Positions 8,003 to 15,825 of a stretch of DNA of 64,000 nucleotides are shown one piece after another. Made by a program: the position numbers and the translations under genes. The DNA is from Pseudomonas sp. GGS8. GTDB taxonomy: Bacteria; Pseudomonadota; Gammaproteobacteria; Pseudomonadales; Pseudomonadaceae. Under the pieces are notes generated by a model. It worked only from the letters and a program-made list of their open reading frames with translations, was not told where the DNA came from and ran no database searches. The stretch spans positions 797,001 to 861,000 of the forward strand of contig NZ_JALJWF010000001.1 in assembly GCF_024168645.1 (NCBI RefSeq), read 5' to 3'. Each line of letters begins with the position of its first letter. Positions within the stretch are counted from its first letter, which is position 1.

Positions 8003-9211
8003 ATGGAAACTACAAACGAAAAACCGAAAAACCGGCTTACCACCAGATCGCCGCTGGATATGGCGATCATCTGGCTGATGCTCGGCACCACACTGTTGAT
8101 CATCTGGCTTTCGTTCACCTACCGCTCATCCTGGTCAGCCCATTGGCCAGACTACAGTCACATGGTGTCGAGCCTTCCGGAACCGAATGCCTGGTTACGC
8201 TGGGTCCTGGGAGACATCAGCGAGGTGGCGTTCTACAAACACGAGTTCGCTTCGATCGGGCTGCTGGCTGGAGCCTATCTGGCCTACTGGGCGAATCGAA
8301 CGGGAAAAGCGTGGCAGGGCTTTACCATTTCCTACGGCAGCGGATTATGGCCGTGGCTGATTACCAGTTCACTGCTTGGACTGCTGCTGAGTAACCTGCT
8401 GTGGGGCTGGACAGTCACAGCCACCAGTTGGCAACCCACATTTGCAGCCTTCGTTTCATTGCCGGCAGCGATGGTGCTGATGTTTGGCGCAGGCTGGAAG
8501 GTCACGATCAACGGCGCAATCATGGGCGCCGTGTTAGTCACCCCAATGTGTTTGCTGATCGTCAACTACGTCTGCAATCCACTCGGCTTGCCAGCCGTGA
8601 TCGGCAATGTCTCGGGTATGGCAATTGCCAGCGTCGGCACGTTTCTACTCTGCCGTTACCTGCCGAGCCTGGTGAAGTCCGACTCACCCGAAAAGCCATC
8701 GGAGTCGCCGTCCGCATCCGCCATCACCAAGACACCTGACTACGGTATCTTCTGGAGCCTGCGCCGGATTTTGGCGGACTTTTCGGAAGCGCCGTTCTTT
8801 GGCAATGAATGGGCCAGCCTCGGCTTGATAGCGGGTGCCTTGGTGGCTTACACCTTGAACCCGACGAGCCCAGTGTACGGCACGGGCTTGCTGCCACAAC
8901 TGATCGCCGCGCAGGCGCTGACCTCCGCGCTAGGGGTGATGATCTGGCGTCGACAATGGATGTTGCATGGCTGGTATCCCACCTACGTTCCGCTGGTGTC
9001 AGTCGTGCCGGCAGCCATTCTGACGTACGGCGGCAGTTGGCAGGTCATCACCTCAAGCGCATTGCTGGGGGCGCTGATTGCGCCACCGCTGGCGTGCGCA
9101 ATCGCCAAGCGGTTACCGGCCGACATGCATCCCTTCATCGGTAATGTCCTGTCTATGGCCATCAGTACTCTGCTCATCATTCCGTTTATCGGACTGCTGA
9201 TAGCCGACTGA
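8003..9211 (+). CDS. Membrane protein with two tandem homologous halves, function unknown
   Basis: I do not recognise this 402-residue hydrophobic protein by name. It shows an internal duplication. Residues about 70-220 (starting ISEVAFYKHEFASIGLLAGAY) align with about 255-400 (starting FSEAPFFGNEWASLGLIAGAL). Both halves contain matching W-x-PT segments (SWQPTFAAFVSLPAAMVL and WYPTYVPLVSVVPAAILTYG) and a shared IGNV-S-MAI motif near the end. Each half has about four or five membrane segments, and an extra N-terminal helix lies at about 12-35. A charged, Pro/Ser-rich linker at about 225-250 joins the halves. Its place between two amidohydrolases suggests transport of the amino acid or product, which is inference. 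Confidence 0.8.
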   Translation: METTNEKPKNRLTTRSPLDMAIIWLMLGTTLLIIWLSFTYRSSWSAHWPDYSHMVSSLPEPNAWLRWVLGDISEVAFYKHEFASIGLLAGAYLAYWANRTGKAWQGFTISYGSGLWPWLITSSLLGLLLSNLLWGWTVTATSWQPTFAAFVSLPAAMVLMFGAGWKVTINGAIMGAVLVTPMCLLIVNYVCNPLGLPAVIGNVSGMAIASVGTFLLCRYLPSLVKSDSPEKPSESPSASAITKTPDYGIFWSLRRILADFSEAPFFGNEWASLGLIAGALVAYTLNPTSPVYGTGLLPQLIAAQALTSALGVMIWRRQWMLHGWYPTYVPLVSVVPAAILTYGGSWQVITSSALLGALIAPPLACAIAKRLPADMHPFIGNVLSMAISTLLIIPFIGLLIAD

Positions 9212-9227
9212 CAAATGCCGCTATCGG

Positions 9228-9260
9228 GCTGTATCACGAACTCAGCTCCGGATACAGCCG
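9228..9260. repeat. Perfect 9-bp inverted repeat between membrane-protein and asparaginase genes
   Basis: GGCTGTATC (9228-9236) is repeated as its exact complement at 9252-9260, with a 15-base loop. No T-tract follows, so it is not a typical terminator. It could be an operator or an mRNA hairpin modulating expression of the downstream gene. Confidence 0.6.
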
Positions 9261-9290
9261 ACTTCTTACCACAAGCAAGCGAGGTATCCC

Positions 9291-10286
9291 ATGGACCTGC
9301 CCAAACTGGCCATTGCGGCGCTCGGCGGCACTATGAGCATGCGAACCAGGATTGCCGGTGAAGGTGTTATCCCGACCGTCAGTGGTGAAACCCTGCTGGC
9401 ATCGGTACCGCACCTGACGACACTGGCTCGGTTCACCGTTGAAACACTCGGGCTGCTGCCAAGTGCTTCACTGAATTTCGAGTGTTTATTGAGCGTTCTT
9501 TCCTGGGCGAAATACCAGGTTGAGCAAGGCGCTGTTGGCGTTATCATCACACAAGGCACGGACACTCTCGAAGAAACAGCAACATTCTTTGATTATTTAT
9601 GGGACTGCAGCGAACCGTTGATCATCACCGGTGCCATGCGCTCAGCCGCTCAGCCTGGAGCCGATGGTCCGGCAAATCTGTTGGATGCCTGCCGAGTCGC
9701 GCTCGCCGAAAACAGCCGGCAACGAGGCGTTCAAGTGGTCATGAACGGGCAGATTCACCAGGCATGCAGCATCCGCAAGACCGATTCATTGGCATTGCAG
9801 GCGTTTTCCTCTCCCATCGTTGGTCCCGCAGGCACGCTCGTGGAAGACACTGTCCGCTATCTCCGCCAGCGGACCCGACAGATGCGTTTACCCTTGCCAC
9901 AACAGACCACACAGAAGATTGCATTGCTGGAAGCATCATTCTGCGCCGACACGCTGTTATTGGAAAACATCCTCGAACTGGGCTACGACGGGCTGGTAAT
10001 CGCGGGTTTCGGTGCAGGACACGTCTCAGAAAGCTGGGCTGACGTCTTGGAAAAAATCGCAGAGAAAATCCCTGTCATCATCGCGACCCGGGCCGGTTCC
10101 GGCTCCACTGCTCAATCGACCTATGGTTTTATCGGCAGCGAAATGGATCTGATCCGTAAAGGTGCATTGATGGCTGGATTTCTCTGCCCGCGCAAAGCCA
10201 GGATTCTACTTTGGCTACTCGTTGGCTGCGGGCGACAAACTGAGCTGGCGCGCTACCTCAAAGAGGACATCCGGTTTCAAAATTGA
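9291..10286 (+). CDS. L-asparaginase-family amidohydrolase
   Basis: This 331-residue protein has both threonine active-site regions of the bacterial type I/II asparaginase family. The first is ALGGTM with nucleophile Thr14; the second is the GTDTLEET stretch with Thr90-Asp91. The segments ITGAMRSAAQPGADGPANLLDA and DSLALQAFSSPIVGPAG are also characteristic. No signal peptide is visible, so it is probably cytoplasmic. The start is supported by a GCGAGG ribosome-binding site. It is the last gene of the amino-acid monooxygenase cluster and ends at a bidirectional terminator. It may deamidate asparagine or glutamine, or a related amide produced by the cluster. Confidence 0.88.
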   Translation: MDLPKLAIAALGGTMSMRTRIAGEGVIPTVSGETLLASVPHLTTLARFTVETLGLLPSASLNFECLLSVLSWAKYQVEQGAVGVIITQGTDTLEETATFFDYLWDCSEPLIITGAMRSAAQPGADGPANLLDACRVALAENSRQRGVQVVMNGQIHQACSIRKTDSLALQAFSSPIVGPAGTLVEDTVRYLRQRTRQMRLPLPQQTTQKIALLEASFCADTLLLENILELGYDGLVIAGFGAGHVSESWADVLEKIAEKIPVIIATRAGSGSTAQSTYGFIGSEMDLIRKGALMAGFLCPRKARILLWLLVGCGRQTELARYLKEDIRFQN

Positions 10287-10293
10287 CCCACAT

Positions 10294-10323
10294 AAAAAGG
10301 CCTGCATCGCAGGCCTTTTTTAT
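10294..10323. terminator. Bidirectional terminator between asparaginase gene and zapE
   Basis: A perfect 12-bp stem (10294-10305 with 10309-10320) around an ATC loop has A and T runs on opposite sides. It serves the convergent asparaginase and zapE genes. Confidence 0.9.
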
Positions 10324-10336
10324 TTTCCGAAATGTC

Positions 10337-11431
10337 CTACGGCTTGTGCGCCCGGGACAGGAATTCGTGAGACTGCATTTCCAGCAAGCGGCTAAGCGTG
10401 CGCTGGAACTCGAAGGTCAGGCGACCGCCGGTGTAGAGGTCTTTAAGCTCGACTTCGGCGGAGATGATCAGCTTCACGTTACGGTCGTAGAACTCGTCGA
10501 CCATGTTGATAAAACGTCGGGCGATGTCGTCGGTGGTGACGCTCATCTGCTCAACATTGCTGAGCAACACAGCGTGGAAGATTTTACCCAGTTCGATGTA
10601 ATCGTTCTGGCTACGTGGGCCGTCGCAGAGTTCGCGGAAGTCGAACCAGGCCACGTCATCGCAGGTGCGCACGGCACGAATTTCACGGTTCTCGATCACC
10701 AGTACGTCGTTCTCGATGGCTGCCGTGCATTCCGGCGTCAGGGCCCGGAAGCTCTTGCGCAGGCTTTCCTGGGCGGCTTCGTCCAGCGGGAAGTGGAACA
10801 GCTCCGCTTGCTCGAGGTGACGCAGACGGTAATCGACGCCGCTGTCGACGTTGACGATTTCGGTGTTCTGCTTGATCAGTGCAATGGCCGGCAGGAAACG
10901 CGCACGTTGCAGGCCGTCCTTGTACAGACCGTCCGGCACGATGTTCGAGGTCGCGACCAGGGTCACGCCGTTCTTGAACAGCTCTTCCATCAGCGTGCCA
11001 AGGATCATGGCATCGGTAATGTCCGAGACGAAGAATTCATCGAAACAAATCACTCGCGTCTCGTCGGAAAAGCGCTTGGCGATGATCGTCAGCGGGTTTT
11101 TCTCGCCGCCTAGAGTTTTCATCTCTTCATGCACGCGCTTCATGAAGCGGTGGAAGTGAGTGCGGGTCTTCTCCTTGAACGGCAGCGCTTCGAAGAAGGT
11201 GTCGACCAGGTAAGTCTTGCCGCGACCCACGCCGCCCCAGAAGTACAGGCCCTTGACCGGTGACTGGTCTTTCTTGCCAAACAGTTTGCCGAGCAGGCCC
11301 GGTTTACTCTGCGAGGCCGCGACCAGATCGTCGTACAGGCGCTGCAAATGACGCACTGCCGTTTCCTGCGCAGCATCGTGGAAGAATTCCGGGCGTTTCA
11401 GATCAGCTTGGTATCGTTCTAGGGGCGTCAT
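10337..11431 (-). CDS. zapE: Cell division protein ZapE (AFG1-like ATPase)
   Basis: This 364-residue AFG1/ZapE-family ATPase associates with the Z ring in E. coli and is linked to division under stress. Walker A is GGVGRGKTYLVD, Walker B is VICFDEFFVSDITDA, and sensor/arginine elements follow (TLVATSNIVPDGLYKDGLQRARFLP). Length matches the family. The start MTPLERYQADLKRPEFFHDAAQ is typical. It follows trpS on the same strand but is separated from it by a terminator. The same order (zapE, trpS, hydrolase, zapG) is found in other pseudomonads. Confidence 0.95.
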   Translation of the reverse strand: MTPLERYQADLKRPEFFHDAAQETAVRHLQRLYDDLVAASQSKPGLLGKLFGKKDQSPVKGLYFWGGVGRGKTYLVDTFFEALPFKEKTRTHFHRFMKRVHEEMKTLGGEKNPLTIIAKRFSDETRVICFDEFFVSDITDAMILGTLMEELFKNGVTLVATSNIVPDGLYKDGLQRARFLPAIALIKQNTEIVNVDSGVDYRLRHLEQAELFHFPLDEAAQESLRKSFRALTPECTAAIENDVLVIENREIRAVRTCDDVAWFDFRELCDGPRSQNDYIELGKIFHAVLLSNVEQMSVTTDDIARRFINMVDEFYDRNVKLIISAEVELKDLYTGGRLTFEFQRTLSRLLEMQSHEFLSRAHKP

Positions 11432-11449
11432 AATTCGTTAGCAAGGCAA

Positions 11450-11482
11450 CAAAAACGGGCCGTCACTGTAGCGACGGCCCGT
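11450..11482 (-). terminator. Rho-independent terminator of trpS
   Basis: A 10-bp perfect stem (11455-11464 with 11473-11482, ACGGGCCGTC/GACGGCCCGT) is followed on the minus strand by five T residues. It lies 39 bases after the trpS stop codon. Confidence 0.85.
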
Positions 11483-11521
11483 GGGAATGGCAATCGGCCC
11501 TTGGTCGGACCGAGCCGTTGT

Positions 11522-12877
11522 TTATTCCTGAACCGGTGTCAGCGCAACCTGCAATGCGCCGATGGCAGCATCGCGAGCAGCGCTGTCAGCGAAGGCCGGG
11601 CTGTCGGCTACGCACTCGCCTTCCAGCCAGACGCTGAAGCTCAGGTCTTCACTGCGCACGTCCAATGGCAGGCCGGACTGCAGTTGTTTGGTCACCTGAC
11701 CTGCGGTTTTGCCATCAGCGAAGTGGCGCGATAGCAGCAACTGCTCACCATCAGCCGCCAGCAGACGGAAGCGGAAACTGCCATCGTCTTCACGGAAGCT
11801 GACAAAACGCGCGGCTTTCACGGCTTTCTTCTTGGTGGTGGCAGCAACTTGAGTCTGGGCAACGAAAGAACGCAGGCCGACTGCTTCACGCAACTCGCCA
11901 AGGAACGGCGTGGCCACGGCACGGGCCTTTTTGGCGCCGATCTGCAGGATGTCTTCGAGGTCTGCCGGGCGGCCGATCAACTGGTGATAACGCTCGCGGG
12001 ACTCGCCCAACTCGTTGTCCAGCAACTGGAACAGGCGATTCTTCGCCTCGCCCCAACCCAGGCCCTGGAGCAATTCGCTGCGGAATTCGTCGGATTGTGC
12101 CGGTGTAGCGAAGGCCTGGAACAAGGTGAACAGGTGCGAGTTGTCCGGATCTTTGGCTTCGCCCGGGGCACGGGAGTCAGTCACGATCCGCGAAATCGCG
12201 TCTTTCATCTCTTTGGCGCTGCTGAACAACGGAATGGTGTTGTCGTAGCTCTTCGACATCTTGCGACCGTCGAGGCCTGGCAGCGTGGCGACGCTTTCCT
12301 CGATCAGCGCTTCGGGCATGGTGAAAAACTCCTTGCCCTGGCCGAACAAGTGGTTGAAGCGCTGGCCGATGTCACGGGCCATTTCCACGTGCTGGATCTG
12401 GTCACGACCGACCGGCACCTTGTGAGCGTTGAACATCAGGATGTCCGCGGCCATCAGCACCGGGTAGCTGTACAGACCCATGGTGATGCCCGCATCCGGG
12501 TCTTCGCCATTCTCGACGTTCTTGTCCACCGACGCCTTGTAGGCGTGGGCGCGGTTGAGCAGGCCCTTGGCGGCCACGCAGGTCAGCAGCCAGGTCAGCT
12601 CCGGGATTTCCGGGATGTCGGACTGCCGGTAGAAGGTCACCCGGTCCACGTCCAGGCCACCGGCCAGCCAGGTCGCGGCGATTTCCAGACGCGAGCGCTG
12701 GATGCGTTGCGGGTCATCGCATTTGATCAGGGCGTGGTAGTCGGCCAGGAAGTAGAACGAATCGGCATTGCTGTCACGGCTGGCGATGATCGCCGGTCGG
12801 ATAGCCCCGGCGTAGTTGCCCAGGTGCGGCGTGCCGGTGGTGGTAATGCCGGTGAGGATGCGGGTACGAGTCGTCAT
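11522..12877 (-). CDS. trpS: Tryptophan-tRNA ligase
   Basis: This class I aminoacyl-tRNA synthetase charges tRNA-Trp. The start at 12877 gives [26 protein letters not shown], placing the HIGH-like motif PHLGN near residue 18. KMSKS lies at residues 206-210. With 451 residues it is longer than the E. coli enzyme (334). The extra C-terminal part (about 335-451), rich in Lys and hydrophobic residues, is the extended form usual in Pseudomonas. An in-frame upstream start at 12901 would add eight residues without the conserved beginning. The hydrolase gene ends 24 bases upstream, so the two may be cotranscribed. Confidence 0.97.
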   Translation of the reverse strand: MTTRTRILTGITTTGTPHLGNYAGAIRPAIIASRDSNADSFYFLADYHALIKCDDPQRIQRSRLEIAATWLAGGLDVDRVTFYRQSDIPEIPELTWLLTCVAAKGLLNRAHAYKASVDKNVENGEDPDAGITMGLYSYPVLMAADILMFNAHKVPVGRDQIQHVEMARDIGQRFNHLFGQGKEFFTMPEALIEESVATLPGLDGRKMSKSYDNTIPLFSSAKEMKDAISRIVTDSRAPGEAKDPDNSHLFTLFQAFATPAQSDEFRSELLQGLGWGEAKNRLFQLLDNELGESRERYHQLIGRPADLEDILQIGAKKARAVATPFLGELREAVGLRSFVAQTQVAATTKKKAVKAARFVSFREDDGSFRFRLLAADGEQLLLSRHFADGKTAGQVTKQLQSGLPLDVRSEDLSFSVWLEGECVADSPAFADSAARDAAIGALQVALTPVQE

Positions 12878-12901
12878 GGGTAATCGCTTGTCAGACTGCA
12901 A

Positions 12902-13531
12902 TCAATTCGAAAGACGCGGCAGGATCAGATCCTTGAGATCGGTCAGCTTGCCATGAAAAAAGTGTCCGCATTCTGCCACTTTCAGCAGCTCATGGGGACG
13001 ATCGAGTGCGTCAGACCAATCGTAAACGAGTTGCGGATCGATCACTTCGTCGGTTTCCGGCTGAATCAGAGTCAATGTACCTTGTTGCGGCAGTTGATCC
13101 TGATCACCCAGACGCATGACCGCCGGCGCGACCATGAACAGATGCTTGATCTGCTCCCCCTTGGCCTCCAGGCGTCCGCCGAGACTGGCTGCAACAAAAC
13201 CGCCGAAGGAGAAACCGAACAGGGTCAAAGGTAATTCAGGATGTTTGGCCCGCAGCCACTCGGCCGCGGCCTGGGCATCGTCGACTTCACCGGAGCCCAT
13301 GTCGTGCGAGCCTTCACTGGCGCCGACGCCACGGTAGTTGAAACGCAAGGTAATCAAACCGGCGTCCCGCGCGGTGCGCTGCAGGGTCGAGACGACTTTG
13401 TTGAGCATGGTGCCGCCCTGCACCGGGTTCGGATGGCAGATCAGCGCCAGGCCGCGGGGCTGCTCATTGTCCAGGTAAAGAGCTTCCAGTTGGCCCACCG
13501 GGCCATCAATCACTACAGGGGTTTCGCGCAT
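12902..13531 (-). CDS. Alpha/beta hydrolase
   Basis: This 209-residue serine hydrolase has the alpha/beta fold. The nucleophile elbow is GFSFGG. The oxyanion/HP motif is LICHPNPVQGGTM. The acid is probably in QPETDEVIDP, and the catalytic His is in ECGHFFHGK near the C-terminus. The pattern matches short bacterial hydrolases annotated as CocE/NonD- or dienelactone-hydrolase-like, with unknown substrates. I prefer the ATG at 13531 (MRETPVVIDGP) over a TTG two codons upstream. It precedes trpS on the same strand and is divergent from zapG. Confidence 0.88.
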   Translation of the reverse strand: MRETPVVIDGPVGQLEALYLDNEQPRGLALICHPNPVQGGTMLNKVVSTLQRTARDAGLITLRFNYRGVGASEGSHDMGSGEVDDAQAAAEWLRAKHPELPLTLFGFSFGGFVAASLGGRLEAKGEQIKHLFMVAPAVMRLGDQDQLPQQGTLTLIQPETDEVIDPQLVYDWSDALDRPHELLKVAECGHFFHGKLTDLKDLILPRLSN

Positions 13532-13676
13532 AAGCAAGGAAGGAACTCCGTGACCTCGAATCGGGTCGACTCGTCTAGCAAATTGTCTGTGCCAAATCTA
13601 TTGCGAGTGAATCGCGGTATACAGCGCAGGTTCGAGCCGTTAACGTAAAGCAAAGCCGTTTATAGAGGAAGGACTC

Positions 13677-14111
13677 GTGGAACACTCGCTCTTAGTTTGG
13701 TTGTTGCCGACTCTTGCCCTGGTTGTGGGTGTCGCCATTGGATTCCTGATCGCTCGCCTGGTGCCGAATGCCGCTCCGAGCAGCACGCAACGTCAGCTGG
13801 ATGATATTCAGGAACGTTTTGACAAGTATCAGAACGAAGTGGTCACCCACTTCAACAGCACTGCAACACTGGTCAAGAAACTGACTCAGAGCTACCAGGA
13901 AGTGCAGGATCATCTCGCCGAGGGCGCCAACCGCCTGGCCCTGGACGAGCAGACTCGCCAACGCTTGCTGGCTGCCCTGCACGCCGATGCGGGGCAGGCT
14001 CCACGGGAGCGCCTGACGCCGCCGCGCGATCAGGAGCCTCCTCGCGATTACGCCCCCAAAGCCCCGAACGCGCCGGGTATGCTCGATGAGCATTACGGCC
14101 TGAAGAAGTAA
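13677..14111 (+). CDS. zapG: ZapG/YhcB-family (DUF1043) membrane protein
   Basis: This 144-residue protein has one N-terminal transmembrane helix (about 5-25, LLPTLALVVGVAIGFLIARL). A cytoplasmic coiled-coil region (about 38-100) and a Pro/Arg-rich tail follow. In E. coli YhcB (ZapG) the family acts in cell envelope growth and division. The start is GTG, supported by GGAAGGA seven bases upstream. Its closeness to zapE is intriguing, since both families affect division. It is transcribed alone and ends in a terminator. Confidence 0.88.
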   Translation: MEHSLLVWLLPTLALVVGVAIGFLIARLVPNAAPSSTQRQLDDIQERFDKYQNEVVTHFNSTATLVKKLTQSYQEVQDHLAEGANRLALDEQTRQRLLAALHADAGQAPRERLTPPRDQEPPRDYAPKAPNAPGMLDEHYGLKK

Positions 14112-14130
14112 TCAGGTCTCGCGCGACACA

Positions 14131-14170
14131 AAAAGCCCTCGGACGAGTGATTGTCCGGGGGCTTTTTTTA
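14131..14170 (+). terminator. Terminator of zapG
   Basis: A 14-bp stem with one wobble pair (14131-14144 with 14153-14166) is followed by seven T residues. Confidence 0.9.
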
Positions 14171-14202
14171 TTCTGAAGTTTTCATCGCCTGAACAAGCGG
14201 CA

Positions 14203-14238
14203 CAAAAAATGCCCGATCCTTTAAGGATCGGGCATTTT
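14203..14238 (-). terminator. Terminator of the OmpA-type lipoprotein gene
   Basis: A perfect 15-bp stem (14206-14220 with 14224-14238) around a TTA loop is followed on the minus strand by a run of T residues. It lies 24 bases after the stop codon of the gene at 14262-14993. Confidence 0.9.
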
Positions 14239-14261
14239 CATTTCAAGGAGAGGTCAGCCTC

Positions 14262-14993
14262 TTATGGGTACTGCTGCACAGTGCCTTGCTGTTGCTGACC
14301 GCCATACTGCTGGCCCGGAATCGCCTTCAGGTTGACCTCGACGCGGCGGTTCTGTGCCCGGCCATTGGTATCACCGTTGCTGGCAATCGGGTTATCCGGC
14401 CCGGCACCACGTGCCGACAGGTTGGCGCCGCTGACACCTTGGGAGGTCAGGTAAGTCGCTACGCTCTGCGCACGACGCTGGGACAGGTCCATGTTGTGCT
14501 GGCGGCTGCCGGTGCTGTCGGTGTAGCCGACGATTTCGATCTGGTTCTGGTTGAACTCCTTGAGCGAGCCCGCCAGATTGTTCAGCGGCTGATAGAAGCT
14601 CGACGCGATGTTCGCCGAATCGGTAGCGAAGGTGATGTTACCCGGCATGATCAGCTTGATCTGATCGCCCTGACGCTGCACTTCAACCCCGGTATTGGCC
14701 ATGCTGGCCCGCAGCTTTTTCTCCTGCTGGTCGGCGTAGTAACCGTAACCGGCGGCGGAAGCGCCCACCACGGCGGCACCAATCAGCGCGCCCTTGCCAC
14801 GGTTATCGTGACTGATGGCAGCACCGGCCAGCGCACCGGCCAGGGCGCCGAGGCCACCGTATTTGGCGGTATTGCTCATGCCCGTGGAGCTGCCATCGGC
14901 CTGACCCTGGTTGTCATAAGGGTTCGGCGATGCACAACCGGACAACAGAGCCACTGCAGTAGCGACAACAATCAAACGACGCGAGGTGAACAT
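14262..14993 (-). CDS. OmpA-family lipoprotein (YiaD-like)
   Basis: This 243-residue predicted outer-membrane lipoprotein has signal sequence MFTSRRLIVVATAVALLSGC with the lipidated Cys at position 20. A glycine-zipper region (about 45-85, GGLGALAGALAGAAISHD and GALIGAAVVGASAAGYGYYA) follows. The C-terminal OmpA peptidoglycan-binding domain (about 115-225) carries the diagnostic IVGYTDSTGS and NRRVEVNLK segments. A Gly/Gln-rich tail ends the protein. It probably links the outer membrane to peptidoglycan. It is monocistronic. Confidence 0.92.
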   Translation of the reverse strand: MFTSRRLIVVATAVALLSGCASPNPYDNQGQADGSSTGMSNTAKYGGLGALAGALAGAAISHDNRGKGALIGAAVVGASAAGYGYYADQQEKKLRASMANTGVEVQRQGDQIKLIMPGNITFATDSANIASSFYQPLNNLAGSLKEFNQNQIEIVGYTDSTGSRQHNMDLSQRRAQSVATYLTSQGVSGANLSARGAGPDNPIASNGDTNGRAQNRRVEVNLKAIPGQQYGGQQQQGTVQQYP

Positions 14994-15098
14994 GGAGGAG
15001 CTCCTACTTTTTTTGCATTCTGTGGTGCAACGGACTTAAGCAATGAACCTTTGCGGGCGTTGGATCACTGGCAACGACAAAAATTCCGTCAGTGCCAT

Positions 15099-15740
15099 TC
15101 AAGCTCGCACGAAGGGGTTACCGCGCATTTCATCGCCCAGACAGGTGTCCGGACCATGCCCGGCCACCACGGTTGCCTCTTCATCGAGGGTATACAACCG
15201 CTGCTTGATCGACCGCACGAGCGTCGCCTGATCGCCGCCCCACAAATCCGTGCGTCCTACCCCGCGCTTGAACAGCGTGTCACCGGCAATCAGCAGCTTA
15301 GCTTCAGAAAACCAAAAGCTCATGGAACCCGGTGTATGACCCGGCGTGTGCAACGCCACACCACAACCGCAAGCCAGCTCTTCTTCATCGTCCAACCAGC
15401 GATCCGGCGATGGCACCGGGGTGTAAGGCACGCCGAACATCTGGCACTGCATTTCCAGGTTGTCCCAGAGAAATTGATCTTCTTTGTGCAGGTGCAGCGT
15501 CGCACCGGTTTTCTCCTTCAACTGGCCGGAGGCCAGGAAGTGATCGAGGTGCGCGTGGGTGTGGATGATGCTGACTACCTTCAGGCCCAAGGCGTCGAGC
15601 CGCGCCAGGATCAGCTCGTGATTGCCGCCCGGGTCGACGACGATGGCTTTTTTGGTGATGGGGTCGCCGATGATTGTGCAGTTGCACTGGAGGGGGCCGA
15701 CGGGGAAGGTTTCGCGGATGAGGGTGGGTTGCTGAGACAT
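15099..15740 (-). CDS. Metallo-beta-lactamase-fold hydrolase (glyoxalase II-like)
   Basis: This 213-residue protein has zinc-ligand motif THAHLDH, followed by GHTPGSMSF and GDTLFKRGVGRTDL, the order found in GloB-like and YcbL-type thioesterases. A late VVAGHGP motif supplies another ligand. The start at 15740 yields MSQQPTLIRETFPVGPLQCN; the upstream in-frame ATG at 15779 would add 13 unconserved residues. It may hydrolyse S-lactoylglutathione or another thioester. Glyoxalase II activity is plausible but not established by sequence alone. Confidence 0.88.
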   Translation of the reverse strand: MSQQPTLIRETFPVGPLQCNCTIIGDPITKKAIVVDPGGNHELILARLDALGLKVVSIIHTHAHLDHFLASGQLKEKTGATLHLHKEDQFLWDNLEMQCQMFGVPYTPVPSPDRWLDDEEELACGCGVALHTPGHTPGSMSFWFSEAKLLIAGDTLFKRGVGRTDLWGGDQATLVRSIKQRLYTLDEEATVVAGHGPDTCLGDEMRGNPFVRA

Positions 15741-15825
15741 CGGGCACGCTCGGAAAACAGGAATGGCCAATTCTGGCACAAAATCGCATTAATCCATTTA
15801 CACCTATTCGCATCGTAAAAATGCG

